The translations under genes were made by a program, and so were the position numbers. A stretch of 64,000 nt of DNA from an uncultured Prevotellaceae bacterium (lineage in GTDB: Bacteria; Bacteroidota; Bacteroidia; Bacteroidales; Bacteroidaceae). The notes beneath the pieces were generated by a model that was given only the letters and a program-made list of their open reading frames with translations, made no database searches and was not told where the DNA came from. The stretch is from assembly GCA_900316585.1 (NCBI GenBank), contig ONDM01000006.1, forward strand, positions 62,001-126,000, in the 5' to 3' direction. Of this stretch, positions 25,961-34,461 are shown piece after piece (position 1 is the first letter of the stretch; each line of letters opens with the position of its first letter).

Positions 25961-26794
25961 TTATTCTTCGTTCTTGTCAGAGCAGAAAACTTGGTTGTAG
26001 AAATCATTGCATCTCGTTGGGAACTCCTCAGCATCAGTAGGATAAGGCATAACCAATTTGCCGGAATCATTTATGATAGCTTTAGTGCTTTCAGAAATAT
26101 CCGGTGAGCCCATGATTATTCCATCTGAGTTGTCTATGGCAATGTGCAAAAGATCATCGTAATGATATTGCTCCTTTTTGTTCTTTTCTAAAATTCCTGA
26201 ATCTAAGTTCTTGTGATAAAGACTATTTATGAAACCTGAACCTATGGAGGCTTTCAGTTCGTAAGAATGTGCCAGATAAATCACTTTGCTGTCACGGAAC
26301 GAAGGTTCCTCTTTGTAAAGGGTTTTAATATAGAATGGTACAAGTGCACCCATCCACCCCTGACATACAATAACATCAGGACACCAACGAAGTTTCTTAA
26401 CAGTTTCAAGGACTCCGCGAGCATAGAAGACGGCTCGCTCACCATTGTCTGGGTATTCATTCCCATCCTTATCATAAGCCATAAGTCTTTTCATAAAATA
26501 ATCTTCATTATCAATGAAATAGACTTGCATACGAGATGCTTGCATAGAAGCTACTTTTATAATTAGAGGGTGATCTGTGTCATTTATGATTAGATTCATA
26601 CCTGACAGACGGATAACTTCGTGTAATTGGTTCCTACGCTCATTCACATGTCCCCATTTAGGCATGAAAATACGAACTTCCATTCCGTTTTCTTGAGCGG
26701 CTACTGGAAGTTTTTTGCCATAGATGGAAACTTCACTTTCTTCTACATAAGGAATAATCTCCTGAGTGATGAATAATATTTTTTTTGCCTCCAT
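25961..26794 (-). CDS. Lone GT5 starch/glycogen synthase N-terminal domain
   Basis: 277 residues matching only the Glyco_transf_5 (starch synthase catalytic) half: KKILFITQEIIPYVEES, AAQENGMEVRIFMPKWG, GERAVFYARGVLE, VIVCQGWMGALVPFY and AHSYEL. The canonical KTGGLAD donor-loop motif is replaced by EESEVSIYG, and the whole C-terminal GT1-like half of a normal 470-residue GlgA is missing; a regular stop follows, then DUF4270. So it cannot be a conventional synthase on its own. Such single-domain forms recur in Bacteroidales, so it is probably functional and not a fragment. Own promoter. Confidence 0.83.
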   Translation of the reverse strand: MEAKKILFITQEIIPYVEESEVSIYGKKLPVAAQENGMEVRIFMPKWGHVNERRNQLHEVIRLSGMNLIINDTDHPLIIKVASMQASRMQVYFIDNEDYFMKRLMAYDKDGNEYPDNGERAVFYARGVLETVKKLRWCPDVIVCQGWMGALVPFYIKTLYKEEPSFRDSKVIYLAHSYELKASIGSGFINSLYHKNLDSGILEKNKKEQYHYDDLLHIAIDNSDGIIMGSPDISESTKAIINDSGKLVMPYPTDAEEFPTRCNDFYNQVFCSDKNEE

Positions 26795-26832
26795 TTTAAA
26801 TACCTTAAGTATCTATATCTCGTAATCAGTTG

Positions 26833-26840
26833 CAAAGATA
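26833..26840 (-). promoter_or_regulatory. -7 box TATCTTTG of the GT5-DUF4270 operon
   Basis: TAnnTTTG match on the minus strand, 39 nt before the GT5 start codon. Confidence 0.65.
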
Positions 26841-26921
26841 GTAAAAATTCAGCATATATTCTCCATTATTTTGATTTTGGAACAATTCATTAGCATTTAT
26901 TTGGGAAAATTTGGTTTAATA

Positions 26922-26953
26922 ATAAAAAAAAGCCGCAGTTTAAGCTGCGGCTT
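26922..26953 (-). terminator. Terminator of mce
   Basis: 9-bp stem AAGCCGCAG/CTGCGGCTT with a 6-nt loop; read on the minus strand it is followed by eight T, 27 nt after the mce stop. Confidence 0.93.
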
Positions 26954-26980
26954 TCAAGTAATTATATTTATATGAGTCTA

Positions 26981-27385
26981 TTAGTGCTCACAAAGTTCTG
27001 TCAAGATACCTTGAGTTGATTTTGGATGCAAGAATGCAATATTCAAGTTTTCTGCACCTTTACGAGGAGCCTTGTCTATCAAACGAATGCCTGCACCTTC
27101 TACTTCAGCCAAAGCATTGGCAACACCATCTTCAATGCAGAAAGCCAAGTGGTGGATACCTGGACCTTTTTTCTCCAGATACTTAGCAATTGTACTTTCA
27201 GGAGATGTAGGTTCAAGTAATTCTAACTTAACGTCACCAACTTTGATGAAAGCTGTTCTTACTTTCTGATCTTCAACAGTTTCGATGTTATAGCACTTCA
27301 AGCCTAATACTTGCTCATAATAAGGCAATGCTTCTTCAATGCTTTCTACAGCAATACCTAAATGTTCAATGTGAGAAATTTTCAT
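26981..27385 (-). CDS. mce: Methylmalonyl-CoA epimerase
   Basis: Interconverts (R)- and (S)-methylmalonyl-CoA in the succinate-propionate pathway. The 134-residue VOC-fold protein has HIEHLGIAVE (4-13), KLELLEP, GIHHLAF (about 85-91) and a C-terminal Glu in GILTELCEH; the His and Glu residues are the expected metal ligands. Length is standard. It stands alone here, away from the mutase and decarboxylase genes it works with. Own promoter and terminator. Confidence 0.95.
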   Translation of the reverse strand: MKISHIEHLGIAVESIEEALPYYEQVLGLKCYNIETVEDQKVRTAFIKVGDVKLELLEPTSPESTIAKYLEKKGPGIHHLAFCIEDGVANALAEVEGAGIRLIDKAPRKGAENLNIAFLHPKSTQGILTELCEH

Positions 27386-27415
27386 AATTACGTTGTTTAA
27401 TGTTCAAAAGATAGA

Positions 27416-27423
27416 CAAAGTTA
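27416..27423 (-). promoter_or_regulatory. -7 box TAACTTTG of mce
   Basis: TAnnTTTG match on the minus strand, 31 nt before the mce start. Confidence 0.6.
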
Positions 27424-27466
27424 CTAACTTTTGAATAAATAATGAAAAGAAAAAGGGAAAAACTAT

Positions 27467-27474
27467 TATCTTTG
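27467..27474 (+). promoter_or_regulatory. -7 box TATCTTTG of the nitroreductase unit
   Basis: TAnnTTTG match 24 nt before the ATG at 27498. An in-frame GTG at 27474 falls on the last base of the box, so it cannot be the start. Confidence 0.65.
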
Positions 27475-27497
27475 TGAATAAATTAAAAAATAACACT

Positions 27498-28034
27498 ATG
27501 GATTTCAGAAATTTGATACGAAAGCGTAGAAGTATCAGAAAGTTTACTGATAAGCAAATCTCTCAAGACGATGTTGTGGAATTAATGAAGGCAGCTCTTT
27601 TGTCTCCATCTTCTATGGGCAAGCAGGCATGGGAGTTTGTTGTCATAGAAGACAAGGAAACACTTGGGAAATTAGCGAAATGTAAGGACCATGGTTCAGA
27701 ACTGCTAAGTGGGGCTGCCCTTGCAGTGGCAGTTTTGGGTGATAGCTCTATCAGTGATGTCTGGATAGAAGATGCGTCTATTGCTGCAATTATGATTCAG
27801 TTACAGGCCGAGGAGCTTGGTTTAGGCTCATGTTGGGTGCAAGTCAGGAATCGCTATAAGGATAATGAAATCCCTGCCAATAATATAGTCCAGGATGTTT
27901 TGAATATACCAGAGCATCTGCAATGTGTCTGTATTATAGCTATAGGCCATAAAGGCTTGAATGTTAATCCGAAGGATGAAAATAGTTTACCATGGGAGAA
28001 ATTGCATATTGGGTCATATAAAGCGGAAGAGTGA
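27498..28034 (+). CDS. Nitroreductase-family flavoprotein
   Basis: 178 residues with the FMN-binding nitroreductase fold: [11 protein letters not shown] (5-15), [17 protein letters not shown] (about 34-50), and [12 protein letters not shown] near 108. FMN-dependent NAD(P)H oxidoreductase of cytoplasmic type; the substrate could be quinone, nitroaromatic or flavin. First gene of a unit with the KdsC-like phosphatase (TGATG overlap) and Maf. Confidence 0.9.
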   Translation: MDFRNLIRKRRSIRKFTDKQISQDDVVELMKAALLSPSSMGKQAWEFVVIEDKETLGKLAKCKDHGSELLSGAALAVAVLGDSSISDVWIEDASIAAIMIQLQAEELGLGSCWVQVRNRYKDNEIPANNIVQDVLNIPEHLQCVCIIAIGHKGLNVNPKDENSLPWEKLHIGSYKAEE

Positions 28035-28552
28035 TGATAAACTATGACTTGTCTTTAATAAAGGCTATTATATTTGATATAGATGGTGTCTTAAGTGCAG
28101 AAACCATTTCGATGAATGCTGAGGGCGAACCTCTTCGTAGCATAAATATTAAGGATGGATATGCCATTCAACTAGCCGTAAAAATGGGTCTTCACATTGC
28201 TATTTTGTCTGGTGCACAGACTGAATCTGTCAGGCGGAGATATGAAGGACTGGGTGTTCCAGATATTTACCTTAAATCAGCCGTTAAAATAAAGGTTTAT
28301 GATGAGTTTTTGGCTAAGTATGGATTATCGGATGAAAATGTCATCTATGTAGGTGATGATATTCCTGATTATGAGGTCATGTCTCGTTGTGGATGCCCTT
28401 GTTGTCCAGCAGATGCAGCTCCAGAAATCAAGGGTATTAGTACTTATGTCTCTCACAAAAATGGGGGCTATGGCTGTGGAAGGGATATCATAGAACAGGT
28501 GCTGCGTGCCCAGGGGAAATGGATGAAAGACAAAAAGGCATTTGGATGGTAA
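28034..28552 (+). CDS. KdsC-like HAD phosphatase (KDO 8-phosphate phosphatase)
   Basis: 172 residues, cap-less HAD (C0) type. Motif I FDIDGVLS, motif II ILSGAQ (Ser), motif III Lys in [10 protein letters not shown], motif [13 protein letters not shown]; the C-terminal [20 protein letters not shown] tail is typical of KdsC, whose tetramer removes phosphate from KDO-8-phosphate for lipopolysaccharide. Motif I ends in Ser where KdsC usually has Thr. ATG at 28034 overlaps the nitroreductase TGA; in-frame GTG at 28031 is an alternative. Confidence 0.88.
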   Translation: MINYDLSLIKAIIFDIDGVLSAETISMNAEGEPLRSINIKDGYAIQLAVKMGLHIAILSGAQTESVRRRYEGLGVPDIYLKSAVKIKVYDEFLAKYGLSDENVIYVGDDIPDYEVMSRCGCPCCPADAAPEIKGISTYVSHKNGGYGCGRDIIEQVLRAQGKWMKDKKAFGW

Positions 28553-28564
28553 TTTCTGTGTATT

Positions 28565-29146
28565 ATGTTAGACAATCTGAAAAAATACCATATTATTCTG
28601 GCATCCAATTCTCCAAGAAGAAAAGAGTTACTTGCAGGATTGGGGCTGGAATATGAGGTAAAGACACTGAAGGACATTGATGAAACTTATCCAACCGATT
28701 TAAAAGGTATGGAAATACCCAAATATATCTCTTACCAGAAAGCAAAGGCTTATTTGCCTTTGATTCAGGAGGACACGCTTATTATTACTGCTGACACAAT
28801 AGTCTATCTGGATGGAAAAGTTTTCGGTAAACCGCATGATGCTGAGGATGCAAAGATGATGTTGAAGAACCTTTCTGGCAGGACGCACGAGGTTATTACA
28901 GGGGTAACTTTAATGACTAAGGAATATCACAAAAGCTTTGCTGTGACAAGTAGGGTTACTTTTGATTACCTGAAAAAAGATGAAATAGAATATTATGTCC
29001 AGAACTTTAGGCCTTTTGACAAGGCTGGTGCCTATGGCATCCAAGAATGGATTGGATTCATTGGAGTCAAATCTTTGAAAGGCAGTTATTTTAATGTAAT
29101 GGGATTACCTGTACAGCGGTTATATAAAGAATTAAAGAAACTCTAG
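28565..29146 (+). CDS. Maf-family nucleoside triphosphate pyrophosphatase
   Basis: 193 residues. Maf signature ILASNSPRRKELLAGLGLEYEV near the N-terminus (given in part), KAKAYLP, the catalytic acid in ITADTIVYLDG, and the C-terminal GSYFNVMGLPVQRLY. It hydrolyses dTTP/UTP or modified nucleotides and can restrain septation. 12 nt after the KdsC-like gene. Its TAG stop overlaps the TAG stop of the convergent gene in a shared 4-base CTAG. Confidence 0.92.
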   Translation: MLDNLKKYHIILASNSPRRKELLAGLGLEYEVKTLKDIDETYPTDLKGMEIPKYISYQKAKAYLPLIQEDTLIITADTIVYLDGKVFGKPHDAEDAKMMLKNLSGRTHEVITGVTLMTKEYHKSFAVTSRVTFDYLKKDEIEYYVQNFRPFDKAGAYGIQEWIGFIGVKSLKGSYFNVMGLPVQRLYKELKKL

Positions 29147-29646
29147 TCGAAGATAGGCAATTTCCCCCAAAGGAAAGCACCCATGATGAAGAGCAGTGTC
29201 ATTCCGATAATAGCAAAGATACAAGCTACAATGCCTGCAAACACACACCAAGTGGTCCATTTCCGTGCTTCATTAGCGTAATGACGGGCTAACTCAGAAT
29301 CTCCTTTTTTTTGGTATTCTTGTACTTTTAATGCCTTTATGATGGCAATGACTCCAAATGGAACTCCCAATAGACAAATTTGGAACATTGGAATATAAGC
29401 TAATATGGCACAGACTCCTGTTGCAGCTATAGATTCGGTGAGCCAGTTCTTAAGAAGTTTGAAACGAGGAGGGTCGGGCGGCATTTGCTTGATTATATTT
29501 TGCAGTTCTTCCACTTCACTAGCTTTTTTCCAACCTTCCATTCCTTCGTGCCAAACCAAGACATCTGCGGTAATGTATTTCTTTGCGAGTTCCTCTACGG
29601 TATAGGGACCTTTTCGTTCGTCATTTAAAAGTACAAAATAATCCAT
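29143..29646 (-). CDS. GYF_2 (DUF4339) domain protein with two membrane segments
   Basis: 167 residues from the ATG at 29646. Residues 1-50 form a GYF_2 domain (FVLLNDERKGPYTVEEL, VWHEGMEGWKKASEV). Two long hydrophobic stretches (about 72-105 and 132-162) flank a charged loop, as in CD225/dispanin-like small membrane proteins. An upstream in-frame ATG at 29703 lies before the -7 box and is rejected. Function unknown. Confidence 0.82.
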   Translation of the reverse strand: MDYFVLLNDERKGPYTVEELAKKYITADVLVWHEGMEGWKKASEVEELQNIIKQMPPDPPRFKLLKNWLTESIAATGVCAILAYIPMFQICLLGVPFGVIAIIKALKVQEYQKKGDSELARHYANEARKWTTWCVFAGIVACIFAIIGMTLLFIMGAFLWGKLPIFD

Positions 29647-29663
29647 ATCGTTAAAATATGATG

Positions 29664-29671
29664 CAAAATTA
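29664..29671 (-). promoter_or_regulatory. -7 box TAATTTTG of the GYF_2 gene
   Basis: TAnnTTTG match on the minus strand, 18 nt before the start codon, just after the terminator of the small-protein unit. Confidence 0.65.
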
Positions 29672-29690
29672 CGATATTTTGTGGATAAAC

Positions 29691-29723
29691 AAAAAACTCC
29701 CACCTTATAATCAAAGGTAGGAG
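29691..29723 (-). terminator. Terminator of the two-small-protein unit
   Basis: Stem CTCCTACCTT/AAGGTGGGAG (one mismatch) with a 7-nt loop; on the minus strand it is followed by TTTTTT. 22 nt after the stop of the second small ORF. Confidence 0.85.
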
Positions 29724-29745
29724 CTTGTATTATATTTTTGGCTGT

Positions 29746-29856
29746 TTACATCCAGAATCTGTTTCCGCCAGTCAAGGCATAAACCTCTGATGCTTTATCA
29801 AAGTACCACTTTGCAGCACGTTTCATTTCTTTTCTTCCAGTTTCAATGAGTTTCAT
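29746..29856 (-). CDS. Small protein B, 36 residues, unknown family
   Basis: ATG-to-TAA ORF of 36 residues between the small protein A gene (43-nt gap) and a clear terminator. The sequence starts MKLIETGRKEMKRAAKWYFD and ends LTGGNRFWM. The N-terminal half is a basic amphipathic helix candidate; the C-terminus is glycine plus aromatic. Net charge about +4, no signal peptide or membrane segment. Promoter, two ORFs of identical length and terminator make a coding role credible. Product and role are not recognised. Confidence 0.6.
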   Translation of the reverse strand: MKLIETGRKEMKRAAKWYFDKASEVYALTGGNRFWM

Positions 29857-29899
29857 AACATATATTTTAGAATGTGTATTTTATTATCATAACAATTAA

Positions 29900-30010
29900 T
29901 TACTTCAAATTTGAAGTGTTGTTCAACATCACGTAACCCCAGATCATTGGATCCATGTTACTCATTTTCTTAAATACTTTAGTTACCTTTTTCATTTTAC
30001 TAATCTCCAT
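29900..30010 (-). CDS. Small protein A, 36 residues, unknown family
   Basis: First ORF of the same transcript, 87 nt after the -7 box. From the ATG at 30010 it has 36 residues (31 if the internal ATG at 29995 is used). Starts MEISKMKKVTKVFKKMSNMD and continues PMIWGYVMLNN. Basic Lys/Val N-terminal half, then a Trp/Tyr-containing hydrophobic patch; net charge about +5. A 16-bp perfect palindrome (29902-29917) covers the last codons and most of the stop. The layout mirrors small protein B, but there is no clear sequence identity between them. Confidence 0.55.
   Translation of the reverse strand: MEISKMKKVTKVFKKMSNMDPMIWGYVMLNNTSNLK
29902..29917. repeat. 16-bp palindrome at the end of small ORF A
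   Basis: ACTTCAAATTTGAAGT, perfectly self-complementary; overlaps the stop codon of small ORF A and lies 45 nt before small ORF B. It may be an intercistronic hairpin or a protein-binding site. Confidence 0.6.
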
Positions 30011-30097
30011 TTATTTAGTTAGTACTATAGCTCCTTTTCCCTTAAGTTATCCTATTTCTCGTTATTTGTTTGGAGCTCTTTCTTTGTTTTCTCGGTG

Positions 30098-30105
30098 CAA
30101 AGATA
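30098..30105 (-). promoter_or_regulatory. -7 box TATCTTTG of the two-small-protein unit
   Basis: TAnnTTTG match on the minus strand. It gives a leader of about 80 nt in which AGCTCC and GGAGCT (30072-30077 and 30029-30034) can pair. Confidence 0.65.
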
Positions 30106-30585
30106 TGGTGTTTTTTGTGGAAATTGTATTGTTTAACATAATTGTGTGCGAAAACAGCCCGTTTTCATGATTTATATCAAGAATAAAGGGATATAATAGG
30201 AGGTTAGAAATAAGATTCTACCTCATGTGGGGGAAATATAGTATATTTTATATAATTAATAAGGTATAGGCGAGAATCTGTAGGATTTAGTCCACTCAAT
30301 AAATGATTGTGATGTTTATGAAAGCATTCTTCTTTTGTATTAATGAATGACAGGAACTATAAGTATGTTTAATAGTATATTGTATAAAAGAAGAACCTTT
30401 AGACCTATAGTTTTACGTGCGATGGTATATGAGCATGATAGTTATGCTTTATTAGAATATCAAGTGGCTAACTCGAATTGCCCAATTGGCTAATTAGGTT
30501 TGCCTGAAAGGGCAACTCGAGTTATCCGACTGGTTCATAACAGTTATCTGGTTTGTACGGTTATCTTGGAAAGGATATAATAAAC
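30106..30585. other. Non-coding stretch with inverted and degenerate repeats
   Basis: No credible ORF. It contains a GAAAAC/GTTTTC hairpin near 30150-30166, an inverted repeat with arms TAACTCGAATTGCCC (30469-30483) and GGGCAACTCGAGTTA (30510-30524; 14 of 15 pair), and three GTTATC words spaced about 20 nt apart just after it (30521-30565). Confidence 0.5.
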
Positions 30586-30610
30586 AGAGAGCCCAAGCAT
30601 TGGGCTCTCT
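30586..30610 (-). terminator. Terminator of the GH125-nuclease operon
   Basis: 11-bp perfect stem AGAGAGCCCAA/TTGGGCTCTCT with a 3-nt loop, 18 nt after the stop of the minus-strand nuclease-fold gene. Confidence 0.88.
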
Positions 30611-30627
30611 CTATTTATCTGTCGTTG

Positions 30628-31506
30628 TCAGAATGATAAATTGGCTATTTCAGGATTATGATCTGAAATAAATCCCCATTCAGTCTTAGGTTCTTGTGGA
30701 ATCCAAGAGCGGTGAACCTTAATGGAAGGAGTTACAAAAATAAAATCTATTATCTGCTTATCCTGTTCTGGTACTTTACCCCAACCATGCCAAGTGTAAT
30801 TTATTCCTTCCACTTTTTCAGCTGTCTTATGTGAATCATATAGAACGAACTCATTGGTTGTAATGGTCTGGTAAGCTTCTTCCTGGTCTGAAATATTAAA
30901 GTCTCCGGTAAGAACTGCGGGTTGGTCACCAACAATCTCCTTAATCTTGTCAATAATCATCAAGGCACTATTTTTACGTGCTTCTACACCCACATGGTCA
31001 AAATGAGTATTTACGGCCATGAATATTTTACCAGTTTCCTTGTCTTGGAATTTAGCCCAAGTAGCAATTCTAGGACAAGCACCATCCCATCCGATAAAAC
31101 CTATACTGTCTGGGTACTGAGACAGCCAGAATGTATTACTATCAAGCACATCGAAACGGTTCTTTTTATAAAGGAGAGGAGTGTATTCCCCTTTTGTGTT
31201 CCCATCGTCTCTACCTACACCAATTGCGCCATATTCTGGGAGTCTTTCCTTAAGATCTTCCAATTGATGGCTCAACACTTCTTGCATTCCAATAACATCC
31301 AAGTCTTGAGCCTTAATAAATGAAGCAATGGTATCTTTGCGGTATTTCCAATTGTTTAAGCTATCTTTTGGCTCGTCATAGCGGATGTTGAAAGTACACC
31401 AGTTAACATCAATCATTTGTTTTTCTTCTGTTTTAGGTTTATTGCCACAGGCACCAAGAAGAATGGTTGCTGCAGTTGCACAAATAAGGGTTGTAATCTT
31501 TTTCAT
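30628..31506 (-). CDS. Endonuclease/exonuclease/phosphatase-fold lipoprotein
   Basis: 292 residues. Lipoprotein signal with lipobox LLGAC (Cys20), then an EEP domain: TFNIRYDEP (about 38-46), metal Glu in [25 protein letters not shown] and the catalytic His in ISDHNPE. Metal-dependent phosphodiesterase/phosphatase exposed in the envelope; the substrate may be a sugar phosphate or phospholipid. Its ATG overlaps the stop of the GH125 mannosidase, so the pair may jointly process a phosphorylated mannose glycan; this is inference. Confidence 0.88.
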   Translation of the reverse strand: MKKITTLICATAATILLGACGNKPKTEEKQMIDVNWCTFNIRYDEPKDSLNNWKYRKDTIASFIKAQDLDVIGMQEVLSHQLEDLKERLPEYGAIGVGRDDGNTKGEYTPLLYKKNRFDVLDSNTFWLSQYPDSIGFIGWDGACPRIATWAKFQDKETGKIFMAVNTHFDHVGVEARKNSALMIIDKIKEIVGDQPAVLTGDFNISDQEEAYQTITTNEFVLYDSHKTAEKVEGINYTWHGWGKVPEQDKQIIDFIFVTPSIKVHRSWIPQEPKTEWGFISDHNPEIANLSF

Positions 31507-32918
31507 TTGAATGATTCTTTTAGAATTTCAGGGTGTTCTTTATATGCTTTTACTATTAATTCTCCAAACAATGTATTTGCCCAGGCAAACCATGAGCGGG
31601 TGAATTTCATGTGATTATCTACATTGAATGCTTCATGCATGAATCCAGTGTTCCCATCTGTGTTTCTAAGAGCTTTCAGACATGCCTTCAACTCTTCGCC
31701 ATCATTTGTTGTAAGTCCTTTCATGATTATACTCATAGGCCATGCGAAATTTAATCCCACATGAGGGCCACCAATACCTTCACCATCTTTCCCCTTGAAA
31801 AAATATGGATTGTTTTCACTCCATACAAATTTACGTGTGTTCTGATAAAGGGGATCGTCAAGTGAGCAATAGCCTAAATATGGAATGCCTAACAGGTTAG
31901 GTACATTCGCATCATCCATGCAAAGCACATTTCCATAGCCATCTACTTCAAAGGCGTAGATTTTGCCGGAAACAGGATGATTTACAACAGCATATTTCTG
32001 AATGGCATTGTCTACTTCATCAGCCAAAGCAATGCACTCATTAGCGAATTCCTCATGATTCAGAACTTTTGATTCTATTTCAGCCAATTGCCTTAAAGAT
32101 ACTACAGCAAACATGTTTGATGGGATGAGGAATGGATACTGCGTTGCATCATCGGAAGGACGGAAAGAAGATGCGATTAGTCCTACAGGCTTTACAGGTG
32201 CTCCGTATCCGCCATTGATTTGGCTGTCTGTAGGAACTGTGGTTAAACGCTGGAATTTATATGGCCCTAAACCATCTTTGCGTTGCTGTGTTTTGAACGT
32301 ATTTAGAATGGATACCATGGCTTTATGCCAATCTGAGTCAAATACAGATGTATCGCCAGTGAGTAACCAATAGAAGTATGCAATTCGGATAGGGTAGCAG
32401 AGAGAGTCTATCTCCCATTTCCGTTCGTGAAGTTCTTTTTTCATGTTTGTGAAGTCGCTTTCCCATTGACTTCCAGTAGGACCTTCATTGAACGCATTTG
32501 CATATGGATCTATAAGAATACATGCTGTTTGCCGATTAATCAGACCAGCAACTAACTGTTGCAATTCTTTATCAGCAGCCAGTAGCTGTAAGTAAGGCCA
32601 AACCTGAGCTGAAGAATCTCGAAGCCACATGGCATTAATATCTCCTGTAATAACAAACGTATCAGGTTTCCCATTTCGAATTTGGAATTTTACAGTAGTA
32701 TCCAACGTGTTGGGGTAACAATTACGGAACATTTCCCTTAATTTAGGATCCTGTATAGCTTTACTTACTTCACGTATAATATCCTCAACTGCTTTTGAGG
32801 TGAATTTTCTGTCTTGCAAAGCTGGCCGTTGGTCGCTAGGTGCATTTTGAGCTTGGATAGGGATTAATGGAGAAAAACCTAAGAGACAGATAAATGCTGT
32901 GAGAATAGTTTTTTTCAT
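31503..32918 (-). CDS. GH125 exo-alpha-1,6-mannosidase
   Basis: 471 residues with a signal peptide (1-23, ends IPIQAQ), so periplasmic or surface. The (alpha/alpha)6 barrel shows the GH125 segments [19 protein letters not shown] (about 92-110), [20 protein letters not shown] and [13 protein letters not shown] near the end. Removes non-reducing alpha-1,6-mannose, as in N-glycans or yeast mannan. First gene of a two-gene operon with the nuclease-fold lipoprotein (4-nt overlap). No SusC/SusD pair lies nearby, so it is not in a classical utilisation locus here. Confidence 0.93.
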   Translation of the reverse strand: MKKTILTAFICLLGFSPLIPIQAQNAPSDQRPALQDRKFTSKAVEDIIREVSKAIQDPKLREMFRNCYPNTLDTTVKFQIRNGKPDTFVITGDINAMWLRDSSAQVWPYLQLLAADKELQQLVAGLINRQTACILIDPYANAFNEGPTGSQWESDFTNMKKELHERKWEIDSLCYPIRIAYFYWLLTGDTSVFDSDWHKAMVSILNTFKTQQRKDGLGPYKFQRLTTVPTDSQINGGYGAPVKPVGLIASSFRPSDDATQYPFLIPSNMFAVVSLRQLAEIESKVLNHEEFANECIALADEVDNAIQKYAVVNHPVSGKIYAFEVDGYGNVLCMDDANVPNLLGIPYLGYCSLDDPLYQNTRKFVWSENNPYFFKGKDGEGIGGPHVGLNFAWPMSIIMKGLTTNDGEELKACLKALRNTDGNTGFMHEAFNVDNHMKFTRSWFAWANTLFGELIVKAYKEHPEILKESFK

Positions 32919-32946
32919 AAATAATAGTTTAGTGCTTTCCTTTCTA

Positions 32947-32954
32947 CAAAAGTA
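32947..32954 (-). promoter_or_regulatory. -7 box TACTTTTG of the GH125 operon
   Basis: TAnnTTTG match on the minus strand, 29 nt before the GH125 start codon. Confidence 0.6.
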
Positions 32955-33074
32955 GATAATTTTTGAGATGTAGCAAAATATCTAAGAATAATTAAGAGGC
33001 ATAATAATAGCAGACAAAAGTTATTTACAAGCTTTAGTCTGCTAAAATTAGTTACCTATGTTATTTATTTAGAT

Positions 33075-34430
33075 TCAGGAGTTTTTTATTTGTTTAGTAT
33101 TGGTTACTTGTTTGAATTTTTTCTTATGCTTCTTAGTAGGTCTATTCTTGTTTGTAGCCTCGTTTTGCTTTTTGTCAATTTCTTTATGGGAAGTGACTTC
33201 TTTTCTTCCTTTCTTTTTCTTTTTTCCTTTTCTAGAGCCTTTAGTTGCGATGTATTCTGGTGTCTCACCTAATTCTACAGGTACAGGATTCTTATGGATT
33301 TCCTTTTCTAGGAAACGTTCTATTTGTTTGAAATCTTTAATTTCATTTTGGCTTATGAAAGTTATAGCTCTACCGTCTTTATTTGCTCTGGCTGTTCTTC
33401 CTATTCGGTGAACATAATCTTCTGCATCGTGAGGTACATCAAAATTGATAACGAGAGAAATATCATCAATGTCAATTCCACGGGCAACAATATCTGTTGC
33501 TACGAGAACATCGACATGGCCATTTTTGAATTCTCTCATAATGTCATCTCTTTGACTTTGATCCAAATCACTATGCATCTCACCGACATTGACTTTTAGC
33601 CGGTGAAGAGCTTTGGTCACTTCTTTTACTTTCAATTTGCTGCCAGCAAAAATGAGGACCCTTTCAGGTTTTTCTTCTTTGAATAGATTTTGGATTAGTC
33701 CTAGTTTTTGAGTCTCATAACATACGAAAGCAGATTGCTGGATTTTTTCCGCAGGTTTGGATACTGCCAGTTTTACTTCTTTAGGGTTAACTAAAAGCGT
33801 TTTAGCAAGTTCTTGTATTTCATTGGGCATAGTAGCGGAGAACATAATTGTCTGACGCTCTTTAGGCAGATATTTTACAATTTGCATAATATCATCTTTG
33901 AAGCCCATGTCAAGCATGCGGTCAGCTTCATCCAGAATGAAGAAGGATACTTTAGACAAGTCAACATTTCCCAAACTCAAGTGACTAATCAGTCGTCCAG
34001 GTGTAGCGATGAGCATATCAGCACCCATTCGCATACTTCTTTTCTCTTGCTCATACCTAATTCCATCATTGCCTCCATAAACAGCCACACTGCTTACTGG
34101 CATGAAGTATGAAAAACCTTCCATCTGCTGATCAATCTGCTGAGCTAATTCCCGGGTAGGGGCCATGATTACGCAGTTAATGGCATCTTCAGGGTAATTA
34201 CCCTGTACAAGCTTGCTTAGTACAGGAAGGAGATAGGCTGCCGTTTTTCCAGTTCCTGTCTGTGCCACACCTATTAAATCGTGTCCATTTAGAATCAATG
34301 GTATACAATGCTCTTGGATAGGTGTAGTTTCATAAAAATTCATTGAGTCCAATGCATCTAGGACTCTATCATCCAAATCTAAATCGTAAAAATCCACCCT
34401 CTTTTTATCAAAATAATGGTTAGCTTCCAT
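33075..34430 (-). CDS. DEAD-box RNA helicase (RhlE-like)
   Basis: 451 residues. Q motif (ETTPIQEHCIP), motif I AQTGTGKTAA, Ia APTRELAQQ, II DEAD, III SATM, VI HRIGRTAR, so a complete helicase core (about 10-370), then a basic Lys-rich tail (about 385-451: KGKKKKKGRKE, KKHKKKFKQV) for RNA binding. Unwinds structured RNA, typically in ribosome assembly or cold. The ATG at 34430 sits in the loop of a 10-bp hairpin (34415-34447); an in-frame GTG at 34397, nearer where the conserved core begins, is a rival start. Third gene of the M13 peptidase-thioredoxin unit. Confidence 0.92.
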   Translation of the reverse strand: MEANHYFDKKRVDFYDLDLDDRVLDALDSMNFYETTPIQEHCIPLILNGHDLIGVAQTGTGKTAAYLLPVLSKLVQGNYPEDAINCVIMAPTRELAQQIDQQMEGFSYFMPVSSVAVYGGNDGIRYEQEKRSMRMGADMLIATPGRLISHLSLGNVDLSKVSFFILDEADRMLDMGFKDDIMQIVKYLPKERQTIMFSATMPNEIQELAKTLLVNPKEVKLAVSKPAEKIQQSAFVCYETQKLGLIQNLFKEEKPERVLIFAGSKLKVKEVTKALHRLKVNVGEMHSDLDQSQRDDIMREFKNGHVDVLVATDIVARGIDIDDISLVINFDVPHDAEDYVHRIGRTARANKDGRAITFISQNEIKDFKQIERFLEKEIHKNPVPVELGETPEYIATKGSRKGKKKKKGRKEVTSHKEIDKKQNEATNKNRPTKKHKKKFKQVTNTKQIKNS

Positions 34431-34447
34431 CACGGATGCTAACCATT
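34415..34447 (-). promoter_or_regulatory. Hairpin holding the helicase start codon in its loop
   Basis: Stem AATGGTTAGC/GCTAACCATT (10 bp) with a 13-nt loop that contains the GTGATG start region. It lies between the thioredoxin stop (34462) and the helicase, so it may attenuate transcription or control translation. Confidence 0.5.
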
Positions 34448-34461
34448 TATATTATTAATAA

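Noticed and set aside
25961..26794. glgA pseudogene (truncation)
   Set aside because: It has its own promoter, a normal stop, an operon partner, and no remnant of the C-terminal half downstream.
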